DNA from: an uncultured Prevotellaceae bacterium
GTDB taxonomy: Bacteria; Bacteroidota; Bacteroidia; Bacteroidales; Bacteroidaceae
Direction: 5' to 3'
Assembly: GCA_900316445.1 (NCBI GenBank)
Contig: ONCZ01000004.1
Span: 1-64,000, forward strand
Length of the DNA stretch: 64,000 nt
Both the position numbers and the translations under genes were made by a program. Of this stretch, positions 17,909 through 26,126 are shown piece by piece (position 1 is the first letter of the stretch; the number at the start of each line of letters is the position of its first letter). Under the pieces are notes generated by a model that worked only from the letters and a program-made list of their open reading frames with translations, ran no database searches and had not been told where the DNA came from.

Positions 17909-18871
17909 ATGCGAAAAGTAATAGGAATAGGCGAGACCATTCTCGACATCATCTTCAAAAACGATGAGCCCATCGGGGCCGTACCTGGCGGTTCGGTATT
18001 CAATGGCATCATCTCTTTAGGACGGGCTGGCGTCGGCGCTGCCTTCATCAGTGAGACAGGCAATGACCGCGTCGGCAGGCGTATCATCAGTTTCTTAGAG
18101 GAGAATCACGTCGATGCCAGCAGCATCAATGTTTATCCGGAGTCCAAGTCACCCATATCGCTGGCGTTCCTCAACGAGCAGAACGATGCAGAGTATATCT
18201 TCTATAAGGATCATCCCCACGACCGTCTGGACTTCGTTCTTCCTGAGATACAGCCTGACGACATTGTGATGTTCGGCTCTTACTATGCCGTCAATCCTGT
18301 GATTCGTCAGCAGGTGCAGGGTTTTCTGGAGTATGCTCGCGAAAAGGGGGCCATCCTCTATTACGACGTGAATTTCCGCGCCTCCCATCAGAACGAGGTG
18401 GTGAAGCTGAACGCAACTATCCTGGAGAACCTGGAATATGCCGACATCGTCAGAGGCAGTCAGGAGGACTTCGAGGTGATGTTCAACAAGCACGATGCCG
18501 AGACGGTCTACAAGGCTCAGATTGACTTCTATTGCAAGAACTTCATCTATACGCAGGGCAGCAATCCGATAGAAGTGCGAGGCGCTGGAAAGTTTGCCCG
18601 CCAGTATCCCGTCAAGCCAATGGAAACCGTCAGCACCATCGGGGCTGGCGACAACTTCAACGCCGGCTTTGTCTATGGACTCATTAAGAACGACATCACC
18701 CGTGAGATGCTGGAGGCGGGACTCGCCCCAGAGCAGTGGGATGCGATTATCGGTGAGGCCAGCGCATTTTCTGCCAATGTCTGCGGCAGTATCCACAACA
18801 GCATCGACTTAGAGTTCGCCGCTCAGAAGCAACAGGAATTGGAGGTTGCACTAAGTAGCGTCGAAGGTTGA
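17909..18871 (+). CDS. PfkB-family carbohydrate kinase (fructokinase/ribokinase type)
   Basis: 320 residues from MRKVIGIGETILDIIF. PfkB signatures: the substrate-binding N-terminus with GGSVFNGIISLGRAG and ISETGNDRVG (motif 1), and the ATP/catalytic motif 2 in VSTIGAGDNFNAGFVYG, where the GAGD Asp is the catalytic base. It should phosphorylate a sugar such as fructose or a related hexose in the cytoplasm; the exact sugar is uncertain. It stands alone with its own promoter and is followed by two 22-bp repeat arrays. Confidence 0.88.
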   Translation: MRKVIGIGETILDIIFKNDEPIGAVPGGSVFNGIISLGRAGVGAAFISETGNDRVGRRIISFLEENHVDASSINVYPESKSPISLAFLNEQNDAEYIFYKDHPHDRLDFVLPEIQPDDIVMFGSYYAVNPVIRQQVQGFLEYAREKGAILYYDVNFRASHQNEVVKLNATILENLEYADIVRGSQEDFEVMFNKHDAETVYKAQIDFYCKNFIYTQGSNPIEVRGAGKFARQYPVKPMETVSTIGAGDNFNAGFVYGLIKNDITREMLEAGLAPEQWDAIIGEASAFSANVCGSIHNSIDLEFAAQKQQELEVALSSVEG

Positions 18872-18887
18872 GACTTATAAATTCGGT

Positions 18888-18966
18888 GTCGACCCTTGGG
18901 TCGACATATGCAGGCCCCGGGCTCGATATATGTCGAGCCCGGGGTCGGTATATGTCGGGCGGCAGC
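18888..18966. repeat. GC-rich 22-bp tandem array with strong hairpins
   Basis: Three units of exactly 22 bp start at 18901, 18923 and 18945, each opening TCG(A/G)(C/T)ATATG and closing with a CCCGGG-like block. Units 1-2 form a perfect 12-bp stem, CCCCGGGCTCGA at 18915 pairing with TCGAGCCCGGGG ending at 18944. Upstream, GTCGACCC/GGGTCGAC (18888-18905) is another near-continuous palindrome. It may double as a terminator of the kinase gene, although no T-tract follows. Confidence 0.8.
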
Positions 18967-18976
18967 TCGGTACGAG

Positions 18977-19042
18977 TTTAGACGGCAGTTTCTCCTACTT
19001 TAAACGGCACTCCCTCCCAGTTTAGACGGTGGTTTCTCCTTG
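18977..19042. repeat. Second 22-bp tandem array
   Basis: Three 22-bp units start at 18977, 18999 and 19021, each opening TTTA(G/A)ACGG and continuing to a CTCCT/CTCCC block. They lie 10 bp beyond the previous array and share no sequence with it. Confidence 0.85.
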
Positions 19043-19053
19043 TTTCAAGGCTT

Positions 19054-19590
19054 CTAAATTTCTGCCATCAGAGTTGACAATTCCTCGATGGAATCGGCTG
19101 TTTTGATGTAATCCCGCCAATTTCCGCGAACCATCCCTTTGGCTTGCAGGTCATCAAGCAAAGCCATCAACGAATCCCAAAAGCCCTTCATATTATAAAG
19201 GATGACGGTTTTCTGATGATAGCCGATGGTGGCAGACGCTACTACCGTAAAGATTTCATCGATTGTGCCTATGCCACCAGGCAGGGCAATGAACACATCG
19301 CTCTGTTCCATCATCAGCTGTTTACGGTCACTCAGGTTATCGCAGGGGATCTCAATCTCCACATAATTACTCGTTCTTCCCGACTTCTCGACAATCATCG
19401 GAATGATGCCGATGGTCCTTCCGCCAGCCTCCTTCGCAGCCTTGCCGAGTGATTCCATCAGTCCCTGGTTCACACCTCCATACACAAGGGCATACCCATT
19501 ACTGGCTGCCCACCTTCCCAACTCCTCCGTCATCGCGAAGAAATCCGGATCAATCTGCTGATTCGCAGAACAGAATACACATATCTTCAT
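19054..19590 (-). CDS. LOG-family (TIGR00730) Rossmann-fold protein
   Basis: 178 residues from MKICVFCSANQQIDP; the upstream ATG at 19602 lies within the -7 box. Family motifs are GGVNQGLMESLGKAAKEAGG and the nucleotide-monophosphate-binding PGGIGTIDEIF (PGGxGTxxE). Family members cleave nucleoside 5'-monophosphates to base and ribose 5-phosphate (LOG cytokinin activation; also annotated as lysine decarboxylase by old error). Cytoplasmic. Divergent from the flavodoxin lipoprotein gene. Confidence 0.9.
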   Translation of the reverse strand: MKICVFCSANQQIDPDFFAMTEELGRWAASNGYALVYGGVNQGLMESLGKAAKEAGGRTIGIIPMIVEKSGRTSNYVEIEIPCDNLSDRKQLMMEQSDVFIALPGGIGTIDEIFTVVASATIGYHQKTVILYNMKGFWDSLMALLDDLQAKGMVRGNWRDYIKTADSIEELSTLMAEI

Positions 19591-19599
19591 AATTGCTTG

Positions 19600-19607
19600 C
19601 AAAGTTA
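19600..19607 (-). promoter_or_regulatory. -7 box for the LOG-family gene
   Basis: TAACTTTG on the minus strand, 10 bp before the ATG at 19590. Confidence 0.55.
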
Positions 19608-19619
19608 ATAAATAATTCG

Positions 19620-19627
19620 TATCTTTG
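19620..19627 (+). promoter_or_regulatory. -7 box for the flavodoxin gene
   Basis: TATCTTTG, 49 bp before the ATG at 19677; its divergent partner lies 12 bp away. Confidence 0.6.
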
Positions 19628-19676
19628 CAAACGAAATGAGGAAATACTCAGAATAAACCCTATAAAACAGTAACTT

Positions 19677-20519
19677 ATGAAGAAATTATTATTATCAATG
19701 GCAATGATCACCGCTATCACGGCAAGCTGCACCAACCGTCAGGCACAGAACACGAACAGTCAGGCTGAGAACACTAACCGCCAGCTGGTGCTTTACTATT
19801 CAGAGACAGGCTCGACGAAGGCAGTCGCAGAGGAGTTACAGAAACAACTCGGTGCCGACATCGAGGCTATCGAGTGCGTCAATCCCTATTCGGGCAACTT
19901 CCAGGAGACCATCCAGCGCTCTGGACAGGAAAGGGAGAAGGGTGAGACACCCGCCCTGAAAGAGCTCAAATCTAACATTGCTGACTATGATGTCATCTTC
20001 CTCGGCTATCCCATCTGGTTCGGTACTTATGCGATGCCCATCGCAACACTCGTCAAGGAGCAGGATTTCGCAGGCAAGACCATCGTACCCTTCTGCACCT
20101 TCGGCAGTGGCGGATTGAACACCTCGACGGATGCCCTCACGAAGGCTCTTCCCAAGGCTACCATCAAAAAGGGCTATGGTGTACGTACGGCCAGAGTGGC
20201 AGCCGCAGAAAAGGAACTCGACCGTTTCCTGAAGGAGAACGGCTATAAGGAGGGAGAGGTCACTCCGCTGCCAGACTACTCCGAGCAACAGCCTGTGACA
20301 GAGGAAGATAAAGCCATCTTCGACGCTGCTTGTTCATCTTACCAATTCCCCCTCGGCACACCTGAGACCGTTGGCAAGCGCACCACAGGCGAGAGCAACG
20401 ACTACAAGTTCATCGTGAAGGGTAAAGGTATGAACGGTGAGGAGAGCACTTCTACCATCTTCGTCACCGTGGGTAAGGCAGAGGGTGCCAAGCCGGAGTT
20501 CACAGAGGTCGTCCGCTAA
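19677..20519 (+). CDS. Flavodoxin-domain lipoprotein
   Basis: 280 residues. The leader ends ITASC, a lipobox, so the protein is predicted to be membrane-anchored outside the cytoplasm, which is unusual for a flavodoxin. The FMN phosphate loop is YYSETGSTKAVAEEL; FLGYPIWFGTYAMP and FCTFGSGGLNTS are the isoalloxazine-flanking loops of the long-chain flavodoxin-like group. A C-terminal region of ~80 residues (residues ~200-280) is additional. Possible role: FMN-dependent electron transfer or quinone reduction in the periplasm; substrate unknown. Confidence 0.82.
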   Translation: MKKLLLSMAMITAITASCTNRQAQNTNSQAENTNRQLVLYYSETGSTKAVAEELQKQLGADIEAIECVNPYSGNFQETIQRSGQEREKGETPALKELKSNIADYDVIFLGYPIWFGTYAMPIATLVKEQDFAGKTIVPFCTFGSGGLNTSTDALTKALPKATIKKGYGVRTARVAAAEKELDRFLKENGYKEGEVTPLPDYSEQQPVTEEDKAIFDAACSSYQFPLGTPETVGKRTTGESNDYKFIVKGKGMNGEESTSTIFVTVGKAEGAKPEFTEVVR

Positions 20520-20520
20520 A

Positions 20521-20548
20521 GGTAAAAAAGTAAAAAGGTAAAAAAGTG
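20521..20548. repeat. A-rich GGTAAAAAAG repeat overlapping the helicase start
   Basis: GGTAAAAAAG, TAAAAA, GGTAAAAAAG occur in tandem directly before and into the GTG start at 20546. Related T-rich copies lie at 52577-52608 and 56830-56872 upstream of other genes. Confidence 0.6.
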
Positions 20549-22435
20549 AGGACATTTGAGGAATTAGGCGTTAATGCGGCTATCCGCAAGGCTATCGAGG
20601 AATTGGGTTTTGTGCAGCCGATGCCTGTGCAGGAGGAGGTGATTCCCTTCCTGATCTCACCAGAAGGCAGGGATGTGATAGCCCTCGCCCAGACGGGAAC
20701 GGGCAAGACGGCAGCTTTCGGCATCCCTCTCTTGCAGCGCATCGACACCAGTCGCAGGGAGACGCAGGCCCTGGTGCTCTCGCCAACCCGTGAGCTCTGT
20801 CTGCAGATTACTGATGACATCCGCGACTTCGCCAAATACATGGACGGCGTACATGTGGAAGCCGTCTACGGCGGAGCGGCCATCGAGGCACAGATGCGTG
20901 CCTTGAAGAAGGGCGTGGAGATTATCGTCGCCACCCCTGGTCGTCTGATAGACCTGATGCATCGTGGTAAAGTGAGTCTCGACGAGGTGCACAACATCGT
21001 GCTCGACGAGGCTGACGAGATGCTGAACATGGGTTTCTCCGACAGTATCAACGAAATATTCGAGTCACTGCCAGAGGAACACGACACGCTGATGTTCTCG
21101 GCCACGATGAGCCGTGAGGTGGAGCGCGTCGCCAAACAGTATCTGCACGACTACAAGGAGATTGTCGTCGGCAGTCGCAACGAGGGTGCGGAGAACGTGA
21201 ACCACATCTATTATATGGTGAACGCCAAGGACAAGTATCTCGCCCTGAAGCGCATCGTGGACTACTATCCCCGTATCTTCGCCATCATCTTCTGCCGTAC
21301 GAAGATCGAAACACAGGAAATTGCAGACAAACTGATCAAAGACGGCTATAACGCCGAGTCGCTGCATGGTGATCTCTCTCAGCAACAGCGCGACCTGACG
21401 ATGCAGAAGTTCCGTAATCATCTGACACAATTGCTGGTGGCGACGGATGTGGCAGCACGCGGTCTGGACGTGGACGATCTGACACACGTCATCAACTTCG
21501 GACTGCCCGATGATATCGAGAACTACACCCACCGTTCAGGCCGTACGGGTCGTGCCGGCAAGAAAGGCACCTCGATCTCCATCATCCACAGTCGCGAAAA
21601 ACATAAGATCCGTAACATCGAGAAGGAGATCGGCAAGGAGTTCGTGAAGGCGGAGATTCCTTCGGCAGAGGAAATCTGCAAGAAACAGCTTTATAAGGTG
21701 ATGGACCAGATCGTGAAGACGGACGTCGACGATGAGGAGATTGCTCCCTTCATGCAGGACATCAACCGTTACTTCGAGTATATCGACAAGGATGAACTCA
21801 TCAAGAAGATCGTCTCCTTGGAGTTTGGCAAGTTCCTCGCCTATTATGCCGATGCCCCGGAAATCGAACCGGTTCTTCCGGAAAAATCCGGCAAATCCGG
21901 ATCTTCCGGATTCCAATCCGACAAGCAGAAACTGCAGAACAAAGCTCAAAAGGGTTATCGGCGGCTGTTCATCAATCTCGGCAAGCGCGACGGATTCTAT
22001 CCTGGGGAACTGATGCAGACGCTGAACCGCTTCGTGGGCGGTCGTCAGGAGGTAGGTCATATCGACCTGCTCGACACCATCTCCTACTTCGAGGTGCCTG
22101 AGAAGGATGCCAAGAAGGTGATGATCCAGCTGACGGGTATCCGCTATAAAGGTCGTACTGTTCGTTGTAACGATGCAGACGAAGGCGGCAAGAATCCAAG
22201 GGAAACGGCAGTCCCCTCAACACGTGAGAAGCGCAGCAGACGCGACAGTCAGCCCAAGCGTCAGAAGGAGGAGATGCCGAAACGTCAGAAGAAAGATGAC
22301 TGGCGCAGTCTGATGCGCTCGACTGAAGGTCGCTTGCAAGGCAAGAACAAAGTCCCTCGTGACCTGAAAGGACCCGAACCTGATTTCTCCGAAGAAGGCT
22401 GGGCGATGCGCAAGCCCCGGAAAAAGAAGAAATAA
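20546..22435 (+). CDS. DEAD-box ATP-dependent RNA helicase (DeaD/CsdA-like)
   Basis: 629 residues with a GTG start inside an A-rich repeat; no ATG lies near the expected MxTFEELG start. Core motifs in order: AQTGTGKT (I), PTRELCLQ (Ia), TPGR (Ib), DEAD (II), SAT (III), ARGLDV and HRSGRTGRAGK (VI). After the RecA domains a DbpA-like RNA-binding domain is visible (RLFINLGKRDGFYPGELMQ... GRTVRCNDAD), then a basic Lys/Arg-rich tail. It should unwind structured RNA in ribosome assembly or cold adaptation. The linker before the RNA-binding domain (KSGKSGSSGFQ) is translated from a 9-bp TCCGG array. Confidence 0.93.
   Translation: MRTFEELGVNAAIRKAIEELGFVQPMPVQEEVIPFLISPEGRDVIALAQTGTGKTAAFGIPLLQRIDTSRRETQALVLSPTRELCLQITDDIRDFAKYMDGVHVEAVYGGAAIEAQMRALKKGVEIIVATPGRLIDLMHRGKVSLDEVHNIVLDEADEMLNMGFSDSINEIFESLPEEHDTLMFSATMSREVERVAKQYLHDYKEIVVGSRNEGAENVNHIYYMVNAKDKYLALKRIVDYYPRIFAIIFCRTKIETQEIADKLIKDGYNAESLHGDLSQQQRDLTMQKFRNHLTQLLVATDVAARGLDVDDLTHVINFGLPDDIENYTHRSGRTGRAGKKGTSISIIHSREKHKIRNIEKEIGKEFVKAEIPSAEEICKKQLYKVMDQIVKTDVDDEEIAPFMQDINRYFEYIDKDELIKKIVSLEFGKFLAYYADAPEIEPVLPEKSGKSGSSGFQSDKQKLQNKAQKGYRRLFINLGKRDGFYPGELMQTLNRFVGGRQEVGHIDLLDTISYFEVPEKDAKKVMIQLTGIRYKGRTVRCNDADEGGKNPRETAVPSTREKRSRRDSQPKRQKEEMPKRQKKDDWRSLMRSTEGRLQGKNKVPRDLKGPEPDFSEEGWAMRKPRKKKK
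21868..21912. repeat. 9-bp TCCGGNNNN array inside the helicase gene
   Basis: Five units with exact 9-bp period starting at 21868 (ACCGGTTCT, TCCGGAAAA, TCCGGCAAA, TCCGGATCT, TCCGGATTC). It encodes a Ser/Gly/Pro-rich linker between the helicase core and the RNA-binding domain. Confidence 0.85.
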
Positions 22436-22440
22436 AATTC

Positions 22441-22478
22441 AGCCTCACACTGATAACCGAGTGTGAGGCTGCTTTTAT
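22441..22478 (+). terminator. Intrinsic terminator of the helicase gene
   Basis: AGCCTCACACT pairs with AGTGTGAGGCT (11 bp), followed by GCTTTTATT. An A/T-rich flank on the other side means it may also serve the convergent barrel-protein gene. Confidence 0.85.
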
Positions 22479-22495
22479 TATAGAAGAACTAAACT

Positions 22496-23089
22496 TTAGA
22501 AATTGTAGTAAACACCGAATGAGCAGTTGTTTGCAAACTCAAGTCCAAAACTGGTGCCACTCTTGCCACCACCCTTCGGACTGAAGTTCTCGAAACCTAA
22601 GAATCCAAGGTGAGCCACGAAGCTGATCTCATCGCAAAGTTTAACAGCCAAACCCGGACGAACGCCCAAGGAGAAATATGTTCCATTATCTTTGACACTG
22701 CCAAAAGTAATACCTCCGTCAAAAAATAGGTTCACCGAGTCCCACTCAATAGCAGTATATCTGGCGTATGGTGAAATAGTGAATGTCTCCACCTTTGAAA
22801 AACCAGCCTGGGTAGCCAAATTGTTTACGCCATCGGTTACGTTGTCATTACCAGTGCCAATATTCATACCGGAGAATGGCATTCCCTTCTGATAGCCTAA
22901 GACTGCACCGATAGCCCACTTGTCATTCAGGTTATAACCGAACTCAGGCAAGATCTTAAAGACAAACTCTGAGTCCTCGCCACCAACGGGCTTCACACTA
23001 CCGAATCCTACGGATCCTCCAACATAGAACTGTGCACTTGCATTCAAGCTTGCGAACAACACGACTGCTAACAATAAAATCTTTTTCAT
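22496..23089 (-). CDS. Outer-membrane beta-barrel protein (porin-like)
   Basis: 197 residues. The signal peptide ends LNASAQ and the mature chain starts FYVGGSVGFGSVKPVGG, with alternating hydrophobic strands, Gly-rich turns and a C-terminal aromatic residue (YYNF) typical of eight-stranded barrels of the OmpW/outer-membrane beta-barrel domain type. ILPEFGYNLNDKWAIGAVLGY is a characteristic strand pair. Function is probably structural or small-molecule passage. Monocistronic between a promoter at 23152 and a shared terminator. Confidence 0.82.
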   Translation of the reverse strand: MKKILLLAVVLFASLNASAQFYVGGSVGFGSVKPVGGEDSEFVFKILPEFGYNLNDKWAIGAVLGYQKGMPFSGMNIGTGNDNVTDGVNNLATQAGFSKVETFTISPYARYTAIEWDSVNLFFDGGITFGSVKDNGTYFSLGVRPGLAVKLCDEISFVAHLGFLGFENFSPKGGGKSGTSFGLEFANNCSFGVYYNF

Positions 23090-23151
23090 AAGCGTTTTGT
23101 TTTAAAGAGTTAATAATATAGGATTAGTTATTCTTTATCGATATAACACTG

Positions 23152-23159
23152 CAAAGATA
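23152..23159 (-). promoter_or_regulatory. -7 box for the barrel-protein gene
   Basis: TATCTTTG on the minus strand, with a leader of about 55 nt before the ATG at 23089. Confidence 0.6.
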
Positions 23160-23213
23160 AGACAAATTATTGAAAGTACCAAACTTTTTGAGCATAAATT
23201 CAGGAATGAGTCG

Positions 23214-25343
23214 TTATTTGGCATTAATCTCTTTGAGCAGACGGTCTGCATTGCCCCATTTCTCCATCATATAGAGCACATAGCGAATATCGACACCGAT
23301 GCAACGGGCCAGCTGGGAGTCGAAGAAGATATCTGACGACAGCGAGTCCCAGTTGCCGTCGAAGGCGAGACCGATGAGTTCGCCTTTGCCGTTGAACATC
23401 GGCGAACCGCTGTTACCGCCCGTGATGTCATTGTTCGACAGGAAGCAGAGGTGCAATTTGCCTGTGGTCTTGTCGGTGTACTTGCCGAAGTCACTCACAG
23501 ACAGCAATTCCTTCATAATGGGTTCTGCCTCGTAGTCGATGACGCCCTGTTCTCCGCGATTCATTTTCTCCACGATGCTGCTGGCCTCAGTATAGTAGCC
23601 CGAGGGTTTGCCGTCGAGTAGATACTCACCCACCTGTCCATAGCTCAGTCGCATAGTGAAGTTGGCATCGCTGTAGTTGGGCATATCCTCCTCCATACGC
23701 AGCTTGGCAGCACAGAGATAACGCTCCAAAACATCGATGCTGTCGTACGTAGCTTCCAAGTCAGCACGGATGTCGGCCTGTACAGAGATCAGACTCTCAC
23801 CATAGACCACACCCGGATCACGATGATAACTCTTCTTGTTCACGTAGATCTTCTTGTCGTGAGTCATCAACTTCGACTTCTTGTATATCCGGTCCACAAA
23901 CTTCTGATAGTCACCACCATAGTCGTGATCGATGACGTTGAAGAAATCAGGCTGGTATTTAATCTCCACTTTCTCACGATAATGCTTCAGCAGGGCGGCG
24001 AGAATCTCGCGGTCTGTGTCGTAGTCCCACTCGTCGGTGTTATTCTTGAACTCGATATAATATGACTTGGGCTTACCCTCCTTGCCGTTGATGATGGCCC
24101 CGTTCTGCACACGGAGGGCACGACGGGTCATCTCGTCGGTATTGCGACGGCCGAAGGTCTCATTATAGAATGTCAGGGCACGACGGGCCTGGAAACGCTT
24201 CTGATAGAGCTGCTCCAACTTGGCAAAGTCGAGTTGCCCCTTCAGATAGCCCGTAGAATCCTGCCACTGGCGGATCTTCTGCTCATAGGCTGCCTTCTGA
24301 CGAATCAGGCCGATGCTGTCGATACATTTATTCATACCAATACTGTTCTTCCAGTAGTTCGAACTCGAGGCATATTTCGAATCGTACTTGATGCGCACAG
24401 CCTCATCAGCCCGCATGTGCCGGATCATAATGTTCTGCTTCACCTCACGGGTCTGGTACATTGGCTCGTTCATCGCATTCCGACGCTCCTGGATACCATA
24501 GCTCGACAGATAACGGCTCGTACTGCCGGGATAGCCGACGGTCATCGAGAACGATCCGGGTACATAACCTTGTAACGATACTTGCGCCCATTTCTTCGGT
24601 TTCATCGGCACATTATCCTTCGAATACTTCGCAGGCCCGCCCGTCTTGGGATCGACATACACACGGAACACGCTGAAGTCACAGGTCTGACGAGGCCACA
24701 TCCAGTTGTCCGTCTCACCACCAAACTTACCCATCGACTTGGGCAGGGCGAACACCAGTCGTACGTCCTCGTAGTCGCGGTAGGTGGTCAGGTAGTATTT
24801 GTTGCCCTCATAGAAGGGTTTGATCTCAACACGCAGGGTGGAGTCCTGTTTCACAATATCCTTCAACATCACATTCTCGAGCGAGTCGAGGAAGCTATAT
24901 CGGTCGTCGTTGTTCATCTGCTGGATGCCCAGGGAGTCAAGCATAGCGGTGATGTCCTTCTGTTCCACCATAAACGAGACGAAGAGGTCCTTGTTAGGCA
25001 GTTCTTCCTCAAAGGAGTTCGACACAAAGCCGTTGAGCATATAGTCGTGCTCCACCGTCGAGTGCGAACGGATGGCCTCGAAGCCACAGTGGTGATTGGT
25101 AAACACGAGACCGTCGGGACTCACAACCACACCCGAGCAGTAACCGCCGAAGTTCACGACGCAGTTCTTGATGGCATCGTCACCCTCATACAGCGCACCG
25201 TATGGCAGTTCGTAGTTCTCCTGCTTCATCGTCTCATAGACGGCATTCGGCAGGTTATACAGTGTCCACATTCCCTCGTCGGCCTTCATTCCATTCGGCA
25301 GGAGGCTTATAAACAATAGGATTAAATACAGTTCTTTTCTCAT
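23214..25343 (-). CDS. S46-family dipeptidyl-peptidase (DPP7/DPP11 type)
   Basis: 709 residues with a leader ending GMKADEGMW, where DEGMW is the conserved mature N-terminus of S46 enzymes. Catalytic landmarks: VFTNHHCGF (His) and GGNSGSPMF with nucleophile Ser645, followed by FDGNWDS. These enzymes remove dipeptides from oligopeptides in the periplasm and support amino-acid fermentation. Whether the specificity is hydrophobic (DPP7) or acidic (DPP11) depends on one S1-pocket residue (Gly or Arg near 673 in the reference enzymes) that I cannot align confidently by eye. Confidence 0.92.
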   Translation of the reverse strand: MRKELYLILLFISLLPNGMKADEGMWTLYNLPNAVYETMKQENYELPYGALYEGDDAIKNCVVNFGGYCSGVVVSPDGLVFTNHHCGFEAIRSHSTVEHDYMLNGFVSNSFEEELPNKDLFVSFMVEQKDITAMLDSLGIQQMNNDDRYSFLDSLENVMLKDIVKQDSTLRVEIKPFYEGNKYYLTTYRDYEDVRLVFALPKSMGKFGGETDNWMWPRQTCDFSVFRVYVDPKTGGPAKYSKDNVPMKPKKWAQVSLQGYVPGSFSMTVGYPGSTSRYLSSYGIQERRNAMNEPMYQTREVKQNIMIRHMRADEAVRIKYDSKYASSSNYWKNSIGMNKCIDSIGLIRQKAAYEQKIRQWQDSTGYLKGQLDFAKLEQLYQKRFQARRALTFYNETFGRRNTDEMTRRALRVQNGAIINGKEGKPKSYYIEFKNNTDEWDYDTDREILAALLKHYREKVEIKYQPDFFNVIDHDYGGDYQKFVDRIYKKSKLMTHDKKIYVNKKSYHRDPGVVYGESLISVQADIRADLEATYDSIDVLERYLCAAKLRMEEDMPNYSDANFTMRLSYGQVGEYLLDGKPSGYYTEASSIVEKMNRGEQGVIDYEAEPIMKELLSVSDFGKYTDKTTGKLHLCFLSNNDITGGNSGSPMFNGKGELIGLAFDGNWDSLSSDIFFDSQLARCIGVDIRYVLYMMEKWGNADRLLKEINAK

Positions 25344-25382
25344 TGCTATTCTAATTAATGTCGTTATTTTTTGCTTCTTTCC

Positions 25383-25445
25383 TCCGGATCTTCCGGAATA
25401 TCCGGGATCTCCGGGGCTTCCGGATAATCCAGATAATCCGGCTCA
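25383..25445. repeat. 9-bp TCCGGNNNN array (7 units)
   Basis: Seven units with exact 9-bp period from 25383 (TCCGGATCT, TCCGGAATA, TCCGGGATC, ... TCCGGCTCA). The last unit contains the TGA stop (minus strand) of the four-helix-bundle gene. Confidence 0.9.
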
Positions 25446-26126
25446 ACCGCCCTCACCCCAAAGTGCCTTCAGGCGCTTTACCTCCTTACGAAGACTTTCT
25501 ATCTCTTGCGCCTGCCTGGCAATGATTTCCTTTTGTGATTCTCTCTGTTCAAGCCGGGCCGCTGTCATACGCTCCTTGATACCGCCTTCTGTAGTGAATT
25601 CACGGTCTTTCTTCTCAATATATTTCGTCAGAGCGGAATCTATCTGATGGCAGAGACAGATACCCATATTAGCCAGTTCCTCGTCATTCATCTTAGGCAG
25701 CAATGCCTGATAATCCTCGTACTTACTGTGGTTCTTGCAGAACTGATGCAGCGGTTCAAAACGAGGATTCTTACCAAACCACTCTCCAATACCCTTGCGT
25801 TTCAGATAGTCTTGAAAGTCTTCTAAGAGTTCCAGATTACTACCGCGGGAAATGCCTAAAAGCCTGATTTCAACTTCCGTAGAGGTTTGACCGTCACTAC
25901 TTCCCTCTGCGATATTCTGTTTGACGCTCCGAGCACTCTGTACCATTTGATCCACTGTACGATCACCGTATTTGGGCAAGTATTTCTGACAGAACACCTG
26001 CGTCAGTTGGTAGAGTACATCGCTGCGTTGGTAAAAGCGCAGGTTGGTATAGACCACAGCCTTTCGCAAGACGCTGGTTGTACCATCGGGATAATGATTA
26101 ACATGAGGTATCTTCTTATCAGGCAT
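25443..26126 (-). CDS. Four-helix-bundle suffix-domain protein (23S IVS-protein relative)
   Basis: 227 residues, mainly helical. VYTNLRFYQRSDVLYQLTQVF, then TVDQMVQSARSVKQNIAEGSS and the following LLGISRGSNLELLEDFQDYL, match the four-helix-bundle family related to proteins encoded in 23S rRNA intervening sequences (S23 homologues). A charged coiled-coil tail (residues ~175-225) carries the suffix region. The role is unknown; members are often scattered and mobile. Its start overlaps the end of the flippase gene by 8 bp, and its stop codon lies in a TCCGG array. Confidence 0.75.
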   Translation of the reverse strand: MPDKKIPHVNHYPDGTTSVLRKAVVYTNLRFYQRSDVLYQLTQVFCQKYLPKYGDRTVDQMVQSARSVKQNIAEGSSDGQTSTEVEIRLLGISRGSNLELLEDFQDYLKRKGIGEWFGKNPRFEPLHQFCKNHSKYEDYQALLPKMNDEELANMGICLCHQIDSALTKYIEKKDREFTTEGGIKERMTAARLEQRESQKEIIARQAQEIESLRKEVKRLKALWGEGG